A stretch of 64,000 bases of DNA. Source: JAPLKB01 sp964532465. Lineage in GTDB: Bacteria; Desulfobacterota; Syntrophorhabdia; Syntrophorhabdales; Syntrophorhabdaceae. The notes below the pieces were generated by a model. It saw nothing but the letters and a program-made list of their open reading frames with translations, did not search any database and was not told where the DNA came from. Below, one piece after another: positions 17,278-25,789 of the stretch; the stretch's first letter is position 1, and each line of letters opens with the position of its first letter. The stretch is taken from the NCBI GenBank assembly GCA_964532465.1, contig CAZHHX010000004.1:58933-122932 (forward strand). Reading direction: 5' to 3'. The translations under genes were made by a program, and so were the position numbers.

Positions 17278-17772
17278 ATGAAATTATTAATTATATACGT
17301 AATATTGATGCCTTCGCTCCTTAACGCGTTTTGTTTTGAAGATGCCGGAAAACAATACGGTATTCCTTATCGACTTCTTAAGAGTATTGCCGGAATTGAA
17401 TCAAATATGAACCCCGGAGCTTTCAATATAAACCGAAACGGCTCCTTTGATGTGGGCCTTATGCAAATCAATTCTTTCTGGATTACAACATGGGGACTGA
17501 ACAAAGATGAACTAATAACCAATCCGTGCTACAATGTCATGATCGGAGCAAATATTCTGAAAAAGTGTATAGATCGGCACGGTTTTAACTGGGAGGCCGT
17601 TGGTTGTTATAACGCGAATAATTTGCAAAAAAAGATGAATTATTCATGGAAAATATTTCATAATTTGCGAAATAGAGAAAAAAATCAGATGATACAACAC
17701 AAAAGCTGTGAAGCTGAAAGCCCTGCCGGGCCGTTACTTCTTTTCTCTGTGAAAGACAAATATGAGGAATAG
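17278..17772 (+). CDS. SLT-family lytic transglycosylase
   Basis: A small (164 residue) soluble lytic transglycosylase that would cleave peptidoglycan in the periplasm to let a pilus machine through the wall. A signal peptide (MKLLIIYVILMPSLLNAF) precedes the domain, catalytic Glu41 lies in AGIESNMNP, and GLMQINS near 61-67 and 'NPCYNVMIGANIL' follow in the usual order. A late 'AVGCYNAN' completes the fold. The frame opens at TTG 17266, but ATG 17278 gives a better signal peptide. It is read together with the mshN-like gene 9 bases downstream, and divergently from the response regulator. IagB/PilT-associated transglycosylases are the closest family type. Confidence 0.9.
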   Translation: MKLLIIYVILMPSLLNAFCFEDAGKQYGIPYRLLKSIAGIESNMNPGAFNINRNGSFDVGLMQINSFWITTWGLNKDELITNPCYNVMIGANILKKCIDRHGFNWEAVGCYNANNLQKKMNYSWKIFHNLRNREKNQMIQHKSCEAESPAGPLLLFSVKDKYEE

Positions 17773-17781
17773 GCCCGTAAA

Positions 17782-18870
17782 ATGAGTCTTATCGCAGACC
17801 TTCTTTCAAAAATAAAACACCGGAAACAGGAAGGTGGAATTCCGCCTACTCTTGAAAGGACAATTCTCAATGCAAAGAAGGAAAGAAATGTAAAGAAACA
17901 GATTGTCATCTTAGGTGGGTTAGCCTTGTTTATGGTTTTCGCCGGGCTTGGCATTGTTTATTATACAAATGTCGTAGTGGAGCCTTCATTGATGTCCAGG
18001 ACAGTCAAGGCAAATATTCAACCTGCTTTGCAGCCGCAAATAATCGAACCGAAGCAGTCGGAGACATCTCGCGTATCAGTCGATAAAGTTGTTGAGAACA
18101 AGGCGGGGAATTCTGTCGAGAATCCGACAGGAAAGTCTGAAGAAAAGATGTATAAAAAGACGGCAAAGGCTGATCCTCCTCAACCTATACAAAGAGAAGG
18201 CAGAAGCGATTTTATAGGTAAAAAGGCATACCTGAATTCACAAAACATGACAAAGCAGGATGAAGAAGCAGCTAAAAAACCAAGAGATTCAGCAGTATCA
18301 CAAAAAACAGAAAAGGATGGATTTCTTTATACGGCAAAAAATTATGAGGCCGACAAAAACTATCAGCAGGCGCTGAACTATTATAAAAAAGCCCTTGAAA
18401 TTGATAAGCGGAATTATGTGATTATGAATAACATTGCAGGCCTTTTGATAAATATGGGTTTATATGAAGAAGCAATAAAGTACTCTCAGGATGTCCTGAA
18501 TATCAATAAAAACTATGTACCTTCCATTGTAAATATCGGTATATCATATGTTCAGTCGGGCAGTCACGATAAAGGGAAAGCATATTTTTTAAAAGCCCTA
18601 TCCCTGGAGCCATCGAATAAAAACGTTCTTTTAAATCTTGCGCTTCTTTATGAAAAAGATAAAGACTATGATGAAGCCAATAAACTGTATTCAAGTCTTT
18701 ATAAAATGGAAGATATTCGAGGATACCTGGGTATCGCAAGAATTGCCGAGGGCACAAACAGGCCCGATGATGCAAAAAAGGTCTATAGAGAAATTCTTAC
18801 TCTTAACAATGTAGATGCTAAAACAAAAAAAAATATATCAGAAAGGCTGTCAAGCCTTGGAAACAAATGA
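17782..18870 (+). CDS. mshN: MshN-like membrane-anchored TPR protein
   Basis: 362 residues: a short basic N-terminus, one membrane helix (about residues 40-65, 'IVILGGLALFMVFAGLGIVYYT'), a long low-complexity Lys/Gln/Ser/Pro segment (70-175) and a run of tetratricopeptide repeats to the end ('AKNYEADKNYQQALNYYKKALEI' followed by 'YVPSIVNIGISYVQSGSHDKGKAYFLKAL'). This layout matches MshN of MSHA pilus systems, a bitopic assembly protein. It follows the transglycosylase with a 9-base gap and converges on mshM. The symbol is by architecture and neighbourhood; PilW/PilF-type TPR proteins are less likely because those are lipoproteins. Confidence 0.72.
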   Translation: MSLIADLLSKIKHRKQEGGIPPTLERTILNAKKERNVKKQIVILGGLALFMVFAGLGIVYYTNVVVEPSLMSRTVKANIQPALQPQIIEPKQSETSRVSVDKVVENKAGNSVENPTGKSEEKMYKKTAKADPPQPIQREGRSDFIGKKAYLNSQNMTKQDEEAAKKPRDSAVSQKTEKDGFLYTAKNYEADKNYQQALNYYKKALEIDKRNYVIMNNIAGLLINMGLYEEAIKYSQDVLNINKNYVPSIVNIGISYVQSGSHDKGKAYFLKALSLEPSNKNVLLNLALLYEKDKDYDEANKLYSSLYKMEDIRGYLGIARIAEGTNRPDDAKKVYREILTLNNVDAKTKKNISERLSSLGNK

Positions 18871-18883
18871 TTTCCCTTTTTTA

Positions 18884-20155
18884 TTAATGTGTTTCTCCGG
18901 TTTTTATTGTGATGGCTCCTCCTATTATCCATCCGTCATTGCCGTCCTGCATCTTAACCTTATACCATTTTTCTCCGCTTTCAAGTATATGCTCTTCAAT
19001 TACTTCAAGAAGCGTTCCTTTTTGTATTCCCGAAACCCGGGCGAAGTCCGTTGACGGACCTTTCCGCAAATTTGCATCAACAACAGTAATAATACGTTTT
19101 TGTGGTTTTTTAATAGATGCTTCCTGCAGGGTTTCTGGGGCAGGCGTTGTTTTAATAAGGGCTTCCTCTTTTGTAGGAACCTGTGTTATCTCTTTAGCTG
19201 TTGCCGCTTCTTTAACGGGAATTTCCTGTTTTTTAGCCAGGAGACTATTGATATTAACAACAACGCCGAATGCTATCAGTGTTAGAATAATCAGAATTGA
19301 ACCTATTAAAGCATATCTCAGAATATTGACCTTTCTTTTATCATCTGTATCACCATATGAAAGGTGCTTTTTGGCGTATTCAACATGGTTCTTCTTTATA
19401 AAATTAGTGCCTTCAATATAGGCAGCCATCAATGATCTTGAAGACAGAAGGTTTATCAAACGGGGAGTGCCTTTTGAGATTTTATAGATCAGTTTTATTG
19501 CGTCATCTTCAAATACTACAGAACCTTTGCCTGCTTTTCTGAGCCGGAAATTAATGTAATCCTGTGTCTCAACGGCATTCAGAGGGTTCAATGTTGCCTT
19601 TACTGCTATCCTTTGATTCAATTGCTTTAAGTTTTCACATAAGAGCCTTCTCTTTAATTCCGGCTGTCCTACCAGCATAATTTGCAGCAGCTTTTCTTTC
19701 TCTGTCTCAAGATTTGAAAGAAGCCTTAATTCTTCAAGCGTTTCGTAAGGGAGATTCTGCGCTTCGTCAACAACTATAATAACCCTTCGGTCAGACAAGG
19801 AACGTTCTATGAGAATATCCCTGAATGCTTTAATCATTTCATTCTTGTTGTTTGAGCTTATATGGACATTCAAATCCTCCAGCACTGCCTGCAAAAATTC
19901 TTCAGGTGACAGGCGCGGCGTCATTATCAACGCTATCTCTGCCTTGTCTTTCCATTTATCGATAAATACCCTTAAAATGGTTGTTTTGCCTGTCCCCGGC
20001 TCACCAACAATAAGGGAAAAACCTTCCTTTTGTTCTATTACATAGTCCAGCGAAAAGAGTACATCGTTATGTTCCTGTGAAGGGTAGAAAAAATGAGAAT
20101 CGGGTGTAAGTCTGAAGGGATCTTCATTAAGATTAAAAAAGGATAAATAGTCCAT
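18884..20155 (-). CDS. mshM: ExeA/MshM-type AAA ATPase with C-terminal SH3 domain
   Basis: A 423-residue ATPase of the GspA/ExeA/MshM class, which helps the secretin cross or assemble in the peptidoglycan layer. Walker A GEPGTGKTT is at residues 51-59, Walker B 'VIIVVDEAQNLP' near 118-129, and the N-terminus 'FFNLNEDPFRLTPD' is diagnostic. A membrane helix ('YALIGSILIILTLIAFGVVVNI') follows near residue 285-307, then a Pro/Thr-rich linker and a bacterial SH3 domain ('NLRKGPSTDFARVSGIQKGTLLEV' region) expected to bind cell wall. It follows mshG by 12 bases in the same direction. The SH3 fusion is a less common variation. Confidence 0.85.
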   Translation of the reverse strand: MDYLSFFNLNEDPFRLTPDSHFFYPSQEHNDVLFSLDYVIEQKEGFSLIVGEPGTGKTTILRVFIDKWKDKAEIALIMTPRLSPEEFLQAVLEDLNVHISSNNKNEMIKAFRDILIERSLSDRRVIIVVDEAQNLPYETLEELRLLSNLETEKEKLLQIMLVGQPELKRRLLCENLKQLNQRIAVKATLNPLNAVETQDYINFRLRKAGKGSVVFEDDAIKLIYKISKGTPRLINLLSSRSLMAAYIEGTNFIKKNHVEYAKKHLSYGDTDDKRKVNILRYALIGSILIILTLIAFGVVVNINSLLAKKQEIPVKEAATAKEITQVPTKEEALIKTTPAPETLQEASIKKPQKRIITVVDANLRKGPSTDFARVSGIQKGTLLEVIEEHILESGEKWYKVKMQDGNDGWIIGGAITIKTGETH

Positions 20156-20167
20156 AATTTTCAGATA

Positions 20168-21379
20168 TTATTTAACTTTTGCTACCAAATCGTAAATAGG
20201 CAGCAAAATTGCCATAATCATACAAGCAAAGACAATGCCAACGATGGTCATCATCACCGGCTCTATCATTTTGCCCAATTTTTCAGATACATCGTCCAGT
20301 TTCTTAAAGTAAAAATCGGAAAGAAAGGCAAACTGATCATCAAGGTTGCCGCTCGATTCGCCTGCATCAATCATTCTTGCTACCATCTTAGGGAAAATGC
20401 TATGCTCCTTAATTGCATCTGAAATCCTGCTGCCAGTCAATATTTTTTCTTGTATATTTATGATTGCCCTCCTGAACACTTCAGAGCCTACTGAATTTGA
20501 AACAATGGCAAGTGATTTGTCAATGGTTATACCGGCAACCACCATGATCTTCATCTGTTCCGCGAAAGAAGCGAGGTATTTATTGTACGCAAAGAGTTTT
20601 ACTATGGGCAGTTTCAATTTTATCAGATCAAGGTAATATCGCCCATTCTCCTTCTTTTTCAATAGTCTTATGCTCGCAATAATAACTATCGGTATCAAAG
20701 GCAAAACATACCATCTTGCTTGAAAAAGATTGCTCATAAAAAACAATATTCTTGTCATTAATGGGAGCTTTACCCCCATCTCCCCGATAACGGAAAGAAG
20801 TTTCGGCAGTACATAGATGATCCAAAAAAGCAAGGCGCCGCCTGTTGTGACAAGAACAAAAATCGGGTACATGAGGGCGCGTTTTATCGTATCGCTGAGA
20901 TCCTCTATTCTCTGGAGGTGTTCGGCAACGTCCATAAGGCTCAGTTCAATGCGTCCCGTTTCTTCCCCTATTTTTGCCATTCTTATGAGGATATCGGGAA
21001 AAATGCGTGAATTTGCATTGAATGCGTCCGATAAGGTTGAGCCTGACTCGATCCTTTGCTTCATATCATATATTGCGTTTTTAAGAGATTTTTTTTCCGC
21101 TGCCTGCCCTAAATCATCGAGGGCATCAAGAATGGGTATTCCTGCTTTCAGTATTATGCCTATGCTTCTTACAAACTCGATGACATCACGTCTCTTTGCC
21201 TGCCCGGAAAGAGCGCCGATATTTAATGCCGACAAAAAACTGCTTGTTTTTCTAATGCTGAGTATACTTAAGTCTTTAGACACAAGATTTTTTTGGGCGT
21301 AGTCGATGTTTTCTGCTTCTATAGCGCCCCTAATCAATGAACCGTCGATGCTGATCCCTTTATAGGCAAACATAACCAT
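20168..21379 (-). CDS. mshG: GspF/PilC-family platform protein
   Basis: The inner-membrane platform protein around which the assembly ATPase rotates. The 403-residue chain shows the two GspF repeats, each of about 120 residues ending in a membrane helix, with 'FVRSIGIILKAGIPILDAL' near 68-86 and 'AEQMKIMVVAGITIDKSLAIV' near 273-293, and three hydrophobic spans near 168-192, 215-240 and 375-400. It begins 6 bases before the mshE stop region, directly after it in the operon. Length and repeat order are standard. Confidence 0.92.
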   Translation of the reverse strand: MVMFAYKGISIDGSLIRGAIEAENIDYAQKNLVSKDLSILSIRKTSSFLSALNIGALSGQAKRRDVIEFVRSIGIILKAGIPILDALDDLGQAAEKKSLKNAIYDMKQRIESGSTLSDAFNANSRIFPDILIRMAKIGEETGRIELSLMDVAEHLQRIEDLSDTIKRALMYPIFVLVTTGGALLFWIIYVLPKLLSVIGEMGVKLPLMTRILFFMSNLFQARWYVLPLIPIVIIASIRLLKKKENGRYYLDLIKLKLPIVKLFAYNKYLASFAEQMKIMVVAGITIDKSLAIVSNSVGSEVFRRAIINIQEKILTGSRISDAIKEHSIFPKMVARMIDAGESSGNLDDQFAFLSDFYFKKLDDVSEKLGKMIEPVMMTIVGIVFACMIMAILLPIYDLVAKVK

Positions 21380-21384
21380 GTATA

Positions 21385-23031
21385 TCAGCCGGCAACCCTC
21401 AGCGCCTCTTCAACAGTTGTAAGGCCCTGTGATGCCTTTATAATGGCGTCTTCTTTCAATAACCGCATTCCGTTCTTCATAGCGCTTTCCTTCATGTTTG
21501 TAATGGAAGCGCCTGAATATATCAATTCCCTCATCTCGTCATTGACGGCAAGAACTTCACCGACAATCATTCTTCCTAAATACCCTGTCATGTTGCATCT
21601 CGGACAACCATTGCCTTTAAAGCCGGTGTTAGAGGTGATTCCATATTCTTTTAGAATAGATGTCTCATATTCGCTTAAATCGTATTCTGTTTTACAGTAG
21701 CTGCATGTTGTCCGTACAAGTCTCTGTGCAACAATGCCGAGGATCGATGCAGAGAGCATATACCTGTCCACATCAAGATCAATAAGCCTTGGAACTGCTG
21801 TCACCGCGTCATTTGTGTGAAGCGTGCTGATGACAAGGTGTCCTGTTATGGAAGCTCTTACCGCAATTTTTGCTGTTTCTTCGTCCCTTATCTCACCGAG
21901 AAGGACAACATCAGGGTCCTGTCTCATAAAATTTCTGCCTGCAAGAGCAAAAGTATAGCCTGCCTTTTCATTGACTTGAGTTTGTTTTACAAAACTGAGT
22001 TTATATTCCACGGGGTCTTCGACGGTAAGCACATTTTTTTCAAGTATATTTATTTCTCTCAGCGCCGCATACAGTGTTGTAGTTTTACCGCTTCCCGTAG
22101 GACCTGTAATCAATATTATTCCATAGGGTTTCTGAAACATCTTTTTTACTCTTTCCGTATTGAGATGATCAAAGCCCAGTTTTTCAAGCCTGAGAAAGGA
22201 TGCCTTGCCGGTTAATATCCTCATAACGACATTTTCGCCGTAAATAGTCGGGACAGTGGATATACGGATATCATATCCCCTGCTTAAGAAATTAAAGGTA
22301 AATGATCCATCCTGAGGCAGCCTTGTCTCGGCAATGTTAAGCTGCGAAATTATCTTTATCCTTGATACAATGCCGGAATGCACAACTTTCGGTAAGCAGT
22401 GCGCGTATTGTAAAACACCATCTATTCTGAAAAAAATCTGCAAAACATCATCGGCAGGATTAATATGGATGTCGGTGGTATTCTTGCGTATTCCATCCAT
22501 AATAATTATATCGGTCAGTGATACGACATCATTGCCGCCTATGGTTCCGGATGTCCGGACACCTTGAATGATTTTGTCAATACTCTCCTGAACCGGATTA
22601 TCCAGAAAGAAATAGGACCTGTCCATGGCTTCGTTATAGGCATCTCTATCAACAAGGTAGATCCTGGGCTGACTTTTTGTTATTCTTGTCACAGCATCTA
22701 TTGCTTGAATGTTACCGGGTTTTGTTATGCCGATATTAAGTCTGCTGCCTTCTTTTTCTAAAGGGATGAATTCAGCTTTTTCAGCCATTTCTTTCGGAAT
22801 GGTCCGTAAAGCATCTTCTGAAACATAGTAGCTGCTGAGATCAAAAAATTCTATCCCCGATTGTTCCGCAAGTATTTGAGCTCTTTCTTTGTATGATATA
22901 AACCCCAGTTTTACAAGTACATCCCCGAGAAGATCCCCGGTAACCCTCTGATGAATCAGTGAAATTTCAAGTTGTTTGTTATTTATCAGACCCTTTTCTA
23001 TGAGTATATCGCCAAGCTTTAATATTGCCAT
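21385..23031 (-). CDS. mshE: GspE/MshE-family assembly ATPase
   Basis: A 548-residue polymerisation ATPase. Residues 1-140 form an MshEN-type N-terminal domain ('LGDILIEKGLINNKQLEISL'), which in Vibrio MshE binds c-di-GMP. The motor has Walker A GPTGSGKTTT near 307-316, 'LTVEDPVEY' near 336, Walker B 'DPDVVLLGEIRDEETA' and a TLHTNDA His box; a zinc-type Cys quartet, CSYC near 440 and CPRC near 468, sits in the C-terminal region as in PilB/GspE. All motor residues are kept, unlike the PilT-like gene at 12.7 kb. It starts 22 bases after the secretin gene. c-di-GMP sensing is an inference from the N-domain. Confidence 0.93.
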   Translation of the reverse strand: MAILKLGDILIEKGLINNKQLEISLIHQRVTGDLLGDVLVKLGFISYKERAQILAEQSGIEFFDLSSYYVSEDALRTIPKEMAEKAEFIPLEKEGSRLNIGITKPGNIQAIDAVTRITKSQPRIYLVDRDAYNEAMDRSYFFLDNPVQESIDKIIQGVRTSGTIGGNDVVSLTDIIIMDGIRKNTTDIHINPADDVLQIFFRIDGVLQYAHCLPKVVHSGIVSRIKIISQLNIAETRLPQDGSFTFNFLSRGYDIRISTVPTIYGENVVMRILTGKASFLRLEKLGFDHLNTERVKKMFQKPYGIILITGPTGSGKTTTLYAALREINILEKNVLTVEDPVEYKLSFVKQTQVNEKAGYTFALAGRNFMRQDPDVVLLGEIRDEETAKIAVRASITGHLVISTLHTNDAVTAVPRLIDLDVDRYMLSASILGIVAQRLVRTTCSYCKTEYDLSEYETSILKEYGITSNTGFKGNGCPRCNMTGYLGRMIVGEVLAVNDEMRELIYSGASITNMKESAMKNGMRLLKEDAIIKASQGLTTVEEALRVAG

Positions 23032-23053
23032 AATTACCGTATTCCTTTTCTTT

Positions 23054-24595
23054 TCATTTTCCCACCAGGAATGGTTGAATTAAAACTACAAGCTCATTCT
23101 TAGCGTCCTGTTTATTTCTGCTTTTAAAGAAATATCCCATTAAAGGAATGTTCCCCAGAAAAGGCACCTGGTCATCCTGTACGCTTTCCAGCTTTTCTAT
23201 CAAACCTCCAATGATGATTGTCTGGCCGTTCGTTACCTTTACGGTAGTGCTCATTTCCTTAAGATCGACAGTGGGAAGGGATATCTGCGTCTGATTTCCC
23301 ACTCCGCCGACATTTTTGTCCTTTAATTCAATGAGTTTGGATATGATTGGTGCAACTGTTAGGGAAATTTCTCCATGCTCGTTTATATAGGGAACAATGC
23401 CTATGAGAATCCCTGAGAGTATGCTGCTTGTTTGAACGGAATATGTGGTAATAGGCGTTATCCCGCCGGTAGTAGTAGAGTCAACCTTGGAAATAAAGGA
23501 GGTGTTCCTTCCAACGCTCAAAAGGGCGGTTTGGCCATTCATGATATTTATTCTCGGATTTGAAAGAAGCCTCACCTCTCCCTGTGTTTCCAGAGCCTGA
23601 AGAACAGGGGCAAAACGATGGTCGGTAACGGCAATTCTCATCAAAGGTCCTGAGGCAGGCACAACTGAAGCAAAGTTTGTTGTGATCAGGTTAACATCAC
23701 TGGTTATATAATTCCAGTCAATGCCAAGTTTAAAGTTGTCGTTAAGCTGAACTTCAACAATCTTTGCTTCAACTAAAACCTGTCTTCCTATTATTGTTCG
23801 CAGATTGTTGATATACATCTCCACTTTATCAATATTATTTTTTGTGGCAGTTAAGATTATTGACCCCGCGAGTCTGTTCACGGTAAAAGATTGCTGCACA
23901 GAGGTTCCCGACTCTTTTGAACCGAGAATGTTTGATATGGACTTTTCAATTGTCTCCCAGAATTTGAAAGCCGTGTCGTCACTTTTTATTGACTGGGTTA
24001 TGCTCCCTTTTACCCCTGTCGCCCCACCGCCTCCGGAAGACCCGCCGCCTGAAGATGTTGCGCCTGCGAGCATGTCGCCACCTAAGTCAATGGAGTATTT
24101 TTGCTCAAGGGCGGGATGGCCCAGTTCAAACATGCGGGTATCGACAGCCTTTACGAAAAGCATGTTCTCTTTAAATGTATAAAAGTAGTCAACAGAATTA
24201 AATATTGTTTTAAGGGCGTTTTCTGCAGTTACATTTTTCAATGTAATGTTTACCGGTGTTTCAGGATCAACCCCTTTATCCATGACTATGTTGAGGCTTG
24301 TTGCCTCTGCGATTACATGAAGAACATCTCTCAGGGGAGTGTTTCTTGCTGAAATATTTACAATCCGTGTTTTCAGGGGTGTTATATCTTCAGCGGCAGG
24401 GACAAAATCAGGTATTTTTAAAGAAGAAGGTTTTTCAATTTTCGTTTCTTTAAATTCTTCCGGAATTTTAATTTCTCTTTTTATATCGACCCTTGTTTGA
24501 TGCTGTGATGCAGCGCAGGAGACAAAAAATGGTAAAATAATAATCAACAATAAAATTAAGATAATGCCCTTATATCTTATTTGGCATTTAACCAT
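23054..24595 (-). CDS. mshL: outer-membrane secretin, MshL-like
   Basis: The secretin forms the outer-membrane pore. The 513-residue protein is a lipoprotein: signal peptide then lipobox FVSC with Cys27. Residues about 60-160 hold the N0/STN and N1 type domain ('LRDVLHVIAEATSLNIVMDKGVD'), a Gly/Ser-rich insert near 180-205, and the C-terminal secretin domain from about 260 ('VLVEAKIVEVQLND', 'VRLLSNPRINIMNGQTALL', ending 'VPFLGNIPLMGYFFKSRNKQDAKNELVVLI' region). Lipid modification means it may self-target without a separate pilotin. Its start overlaps the mshK-like gene by 19 bases. Confidence 0.93.
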   Translation of the reverse strand: MVKCQIRYKGIILILLLIIILPFFVSCAASQHQTRVDIKREIKIPEEFKETKIEKPSSLKIPDFVPAAEDITPLKTRIVNISARNTPLRDVLHVIAEATSLNIVMDKGVDPETPVNITLKNVTAENALKTIFNSVDYFYTFKENMLFVKAVDTRMFELGHPALEQKYSIDLGGDMLAGATSSGGGSSGGGGATGVKGSITQSIKSDDTAFKFWETIEKSISNILGSKESGTSVQQSFTVNRLAGSIILTATKNNIDKVEMYINNLRTIIGRQVLVEAKIVEVQLNDNFKLGIDWNYITSDVNLITTNFASVVPASGPLMRIAVTDHRFAPVLQALETQGEVRLLSNPRINIMNGQTALLSVGRNTSFISKVDSTTTGGITPITTYSVQTSSILSGILIGIVPYINEHGEISLTVAPIISKLIELKDKNVGGVGNQTQISLPTVDLKEMSTTVKVTNGQTIIIGGLIEKLESVQDDQVPFLGNIPLMGYFFKSRNKQDAKNELVVLIQPFLVGK

Positions 24596-25188
24596 TTTTT
24601 CATATCCTCAATCTGTTTCAGCGTTTTGTTATTACCGGCATTGATTATTTTTTCAATATTTTCATCAATAACGGATGGTTTATTTTTTTCTTCAGGCTGA
24701 GTTTTTTTAGCAGCTTCTTTTTTTTGGGAAATCCTGCCTTCTGCCTGCTCAATGAAAAGCCATTTGTCTGTCATGTTTTCTCTTAGAAGAACCTTATCGC
24801 TGTTAATTTTTAAGACTCTGTCACGCCCTATCAAATCACCTTCTTTTACCACCTGATTATTTATAATCGCAATTCTTTGTCCATCTTTAACAAAAATCAT
24901 TGATACATTCTTTTTTTCAATTGCTTTTTCATGGAGGACTTCGGAAAGTGAGATATCCGGAAAACTCTTTCTTAGCCCCGGTATATTATCGAGAGGCATT
25001 TTTAAGCCTACTGCAATAATTTGTTCTCTCTGTGCAATTGCGGTTTTTTCATAGAAAAACCCGGCGATTTCTTTTTCCCTTGATAATAAAAAAGGTTTAA
25101 ATACCACCCTCTTCGTACCCTCATAAAAGGCAAAAATTACAAAAAATGACAATATAATCAGTATAATCAAATTTTTATAGACATTCAA
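24577..25188 (-). CDS. mshK: MshK/GspB-like accessory protein
   Basis: 203 residues with one N-terminal membrane helix (residues 8-25, 'LIILIILSFFVIFAFYEGT'), a coiled or extended central part, and a beta-rich motif near 105-150 ('IAIINNQVVKEGDLIGRDRVLKINSDKVLLRENM' region), where the phrase V-x-EGD-x-IG-x-x-x-V matches the periplasmic domain of GspB/GspC/MshK proteins that link inner membrane to secretin. A Lys/Gln-rich tail follows. It is sandwiched between the PilO-like gene (4-base gap) and the secretin (19-base overlap), as in MSHA operons. The symbol is assigned by position and motif. Confidence 0.7.
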   Translation of the reverse strand: MNVYKNLIILIILSFFVIFAFYEGTKRVVFKPFLLSREKEIAGFFYEKTAIAQREQIIAVGLKMPLDNIPGLRKSFPDISLSEVLHEKAIEKKNVSMIFVKDGQRIAIINNQVVKEGDLIGRDRVLKINSDKVLLRENMTDKWLFIEQAEGRISQKKEAAKKTQPEEKNKPSVIDENIEKIINAGNNKTLKQIEDMKKWLNAK

Positions 25189-25192
25189 TTTA

Positions 25193-25789
25193 TTATTTAC
25201 CGCCTCTTCGGATTTCTGCGTTTATGGCATTGGAATCAGTTTTCGGTATGTTTAAATCCCCCTTTATTTCATAAACAAATGAATCTTCGCCTTTGGAGCC
25301 TGTCATTCCCGTTATAACAAGACTGTCTATAGTAAAAAAGGGAAAACTCATTGATTGAAGATTTCCGGTGCTATCAAAAAAAAGCTTATAATCAGTGATC
25401 GTACCTGAAATTATTATCGGTAAATGAAGTTCGCTTCCCTTGTCTTCGATGGTTCCCATGGTTACCTGTGCTTTTCCGACAACGGTTTTTAGCGTGTCGA
25501 GTCCGCTATAAATATACTTGATTGATGGTTCTTCCAGTATGCCCGGGGGTATAATTTTTCCGATATCATAAAGAGAATTATTGATATCCTTTACAGTGTC
25601 TCTAACCTTTACAAGGTTTATTTTCAGCGTATACAATTTATTCAATGTTGATTCAAGAGAGGTAGTGTAATTGTTTAAGATTACAGAAGATGATAAGATT
25701 ATTAAAAACAAAATCAATGCCGAAATATAACCGAGGAAATAATGTTTTAAAAGTTTTTGTACAAAAACATGGTCTTCTATGTTTTCCAT
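25193..25789 (-). CDS. mshJ: PilO/MshJ-like inner-membrane protein
   Basis: 198 residues with a membrane helix near residues 18-40 ('LGYISALILFLIILSSSVIL'), a coiled-coil stretch (about 45-80, 'LESTLNKLYTLKINLVKVRDTVKDI') and a ferredoxin-like periplasmic domain containing 'LHLPIIISGTITDYKLFFDSTGNLQ'. This is the PilO/MshJ layout that bridges platform and secretin. Its start overlaps the mshI-like gene by 13 bases and its stop is 4 bases from the mshK-like gene. Sequence conservation in this family is weak, so structure and order carry the call. Confidence 0.75.
   Translation of the reverse strand: MENIEDHVFVQKLLKHYFLGYISALILFLIILSSSVILNNYTTSLESTLNKLYTLKINLVKVRDTVKDINNSLYDIGKIIPPGILEEPSIKYIYSGLDTLKTVVGKAQVTMGTIEDKGSELHLPIIISGTITDYKLFFDSTGNLQSMSFPFFTIDSLVITGMTGSKGEDSFVYEIKGDLNIPKTDSNAINAEIRRGGK

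Noticed and set aside
23805..24182. Antisense frame of 125 codons opposite the secretin
   Set aside because: The Pro/Glu-rich stretch is the complement of the secretin's Gly/Ser insert, not a real protein.
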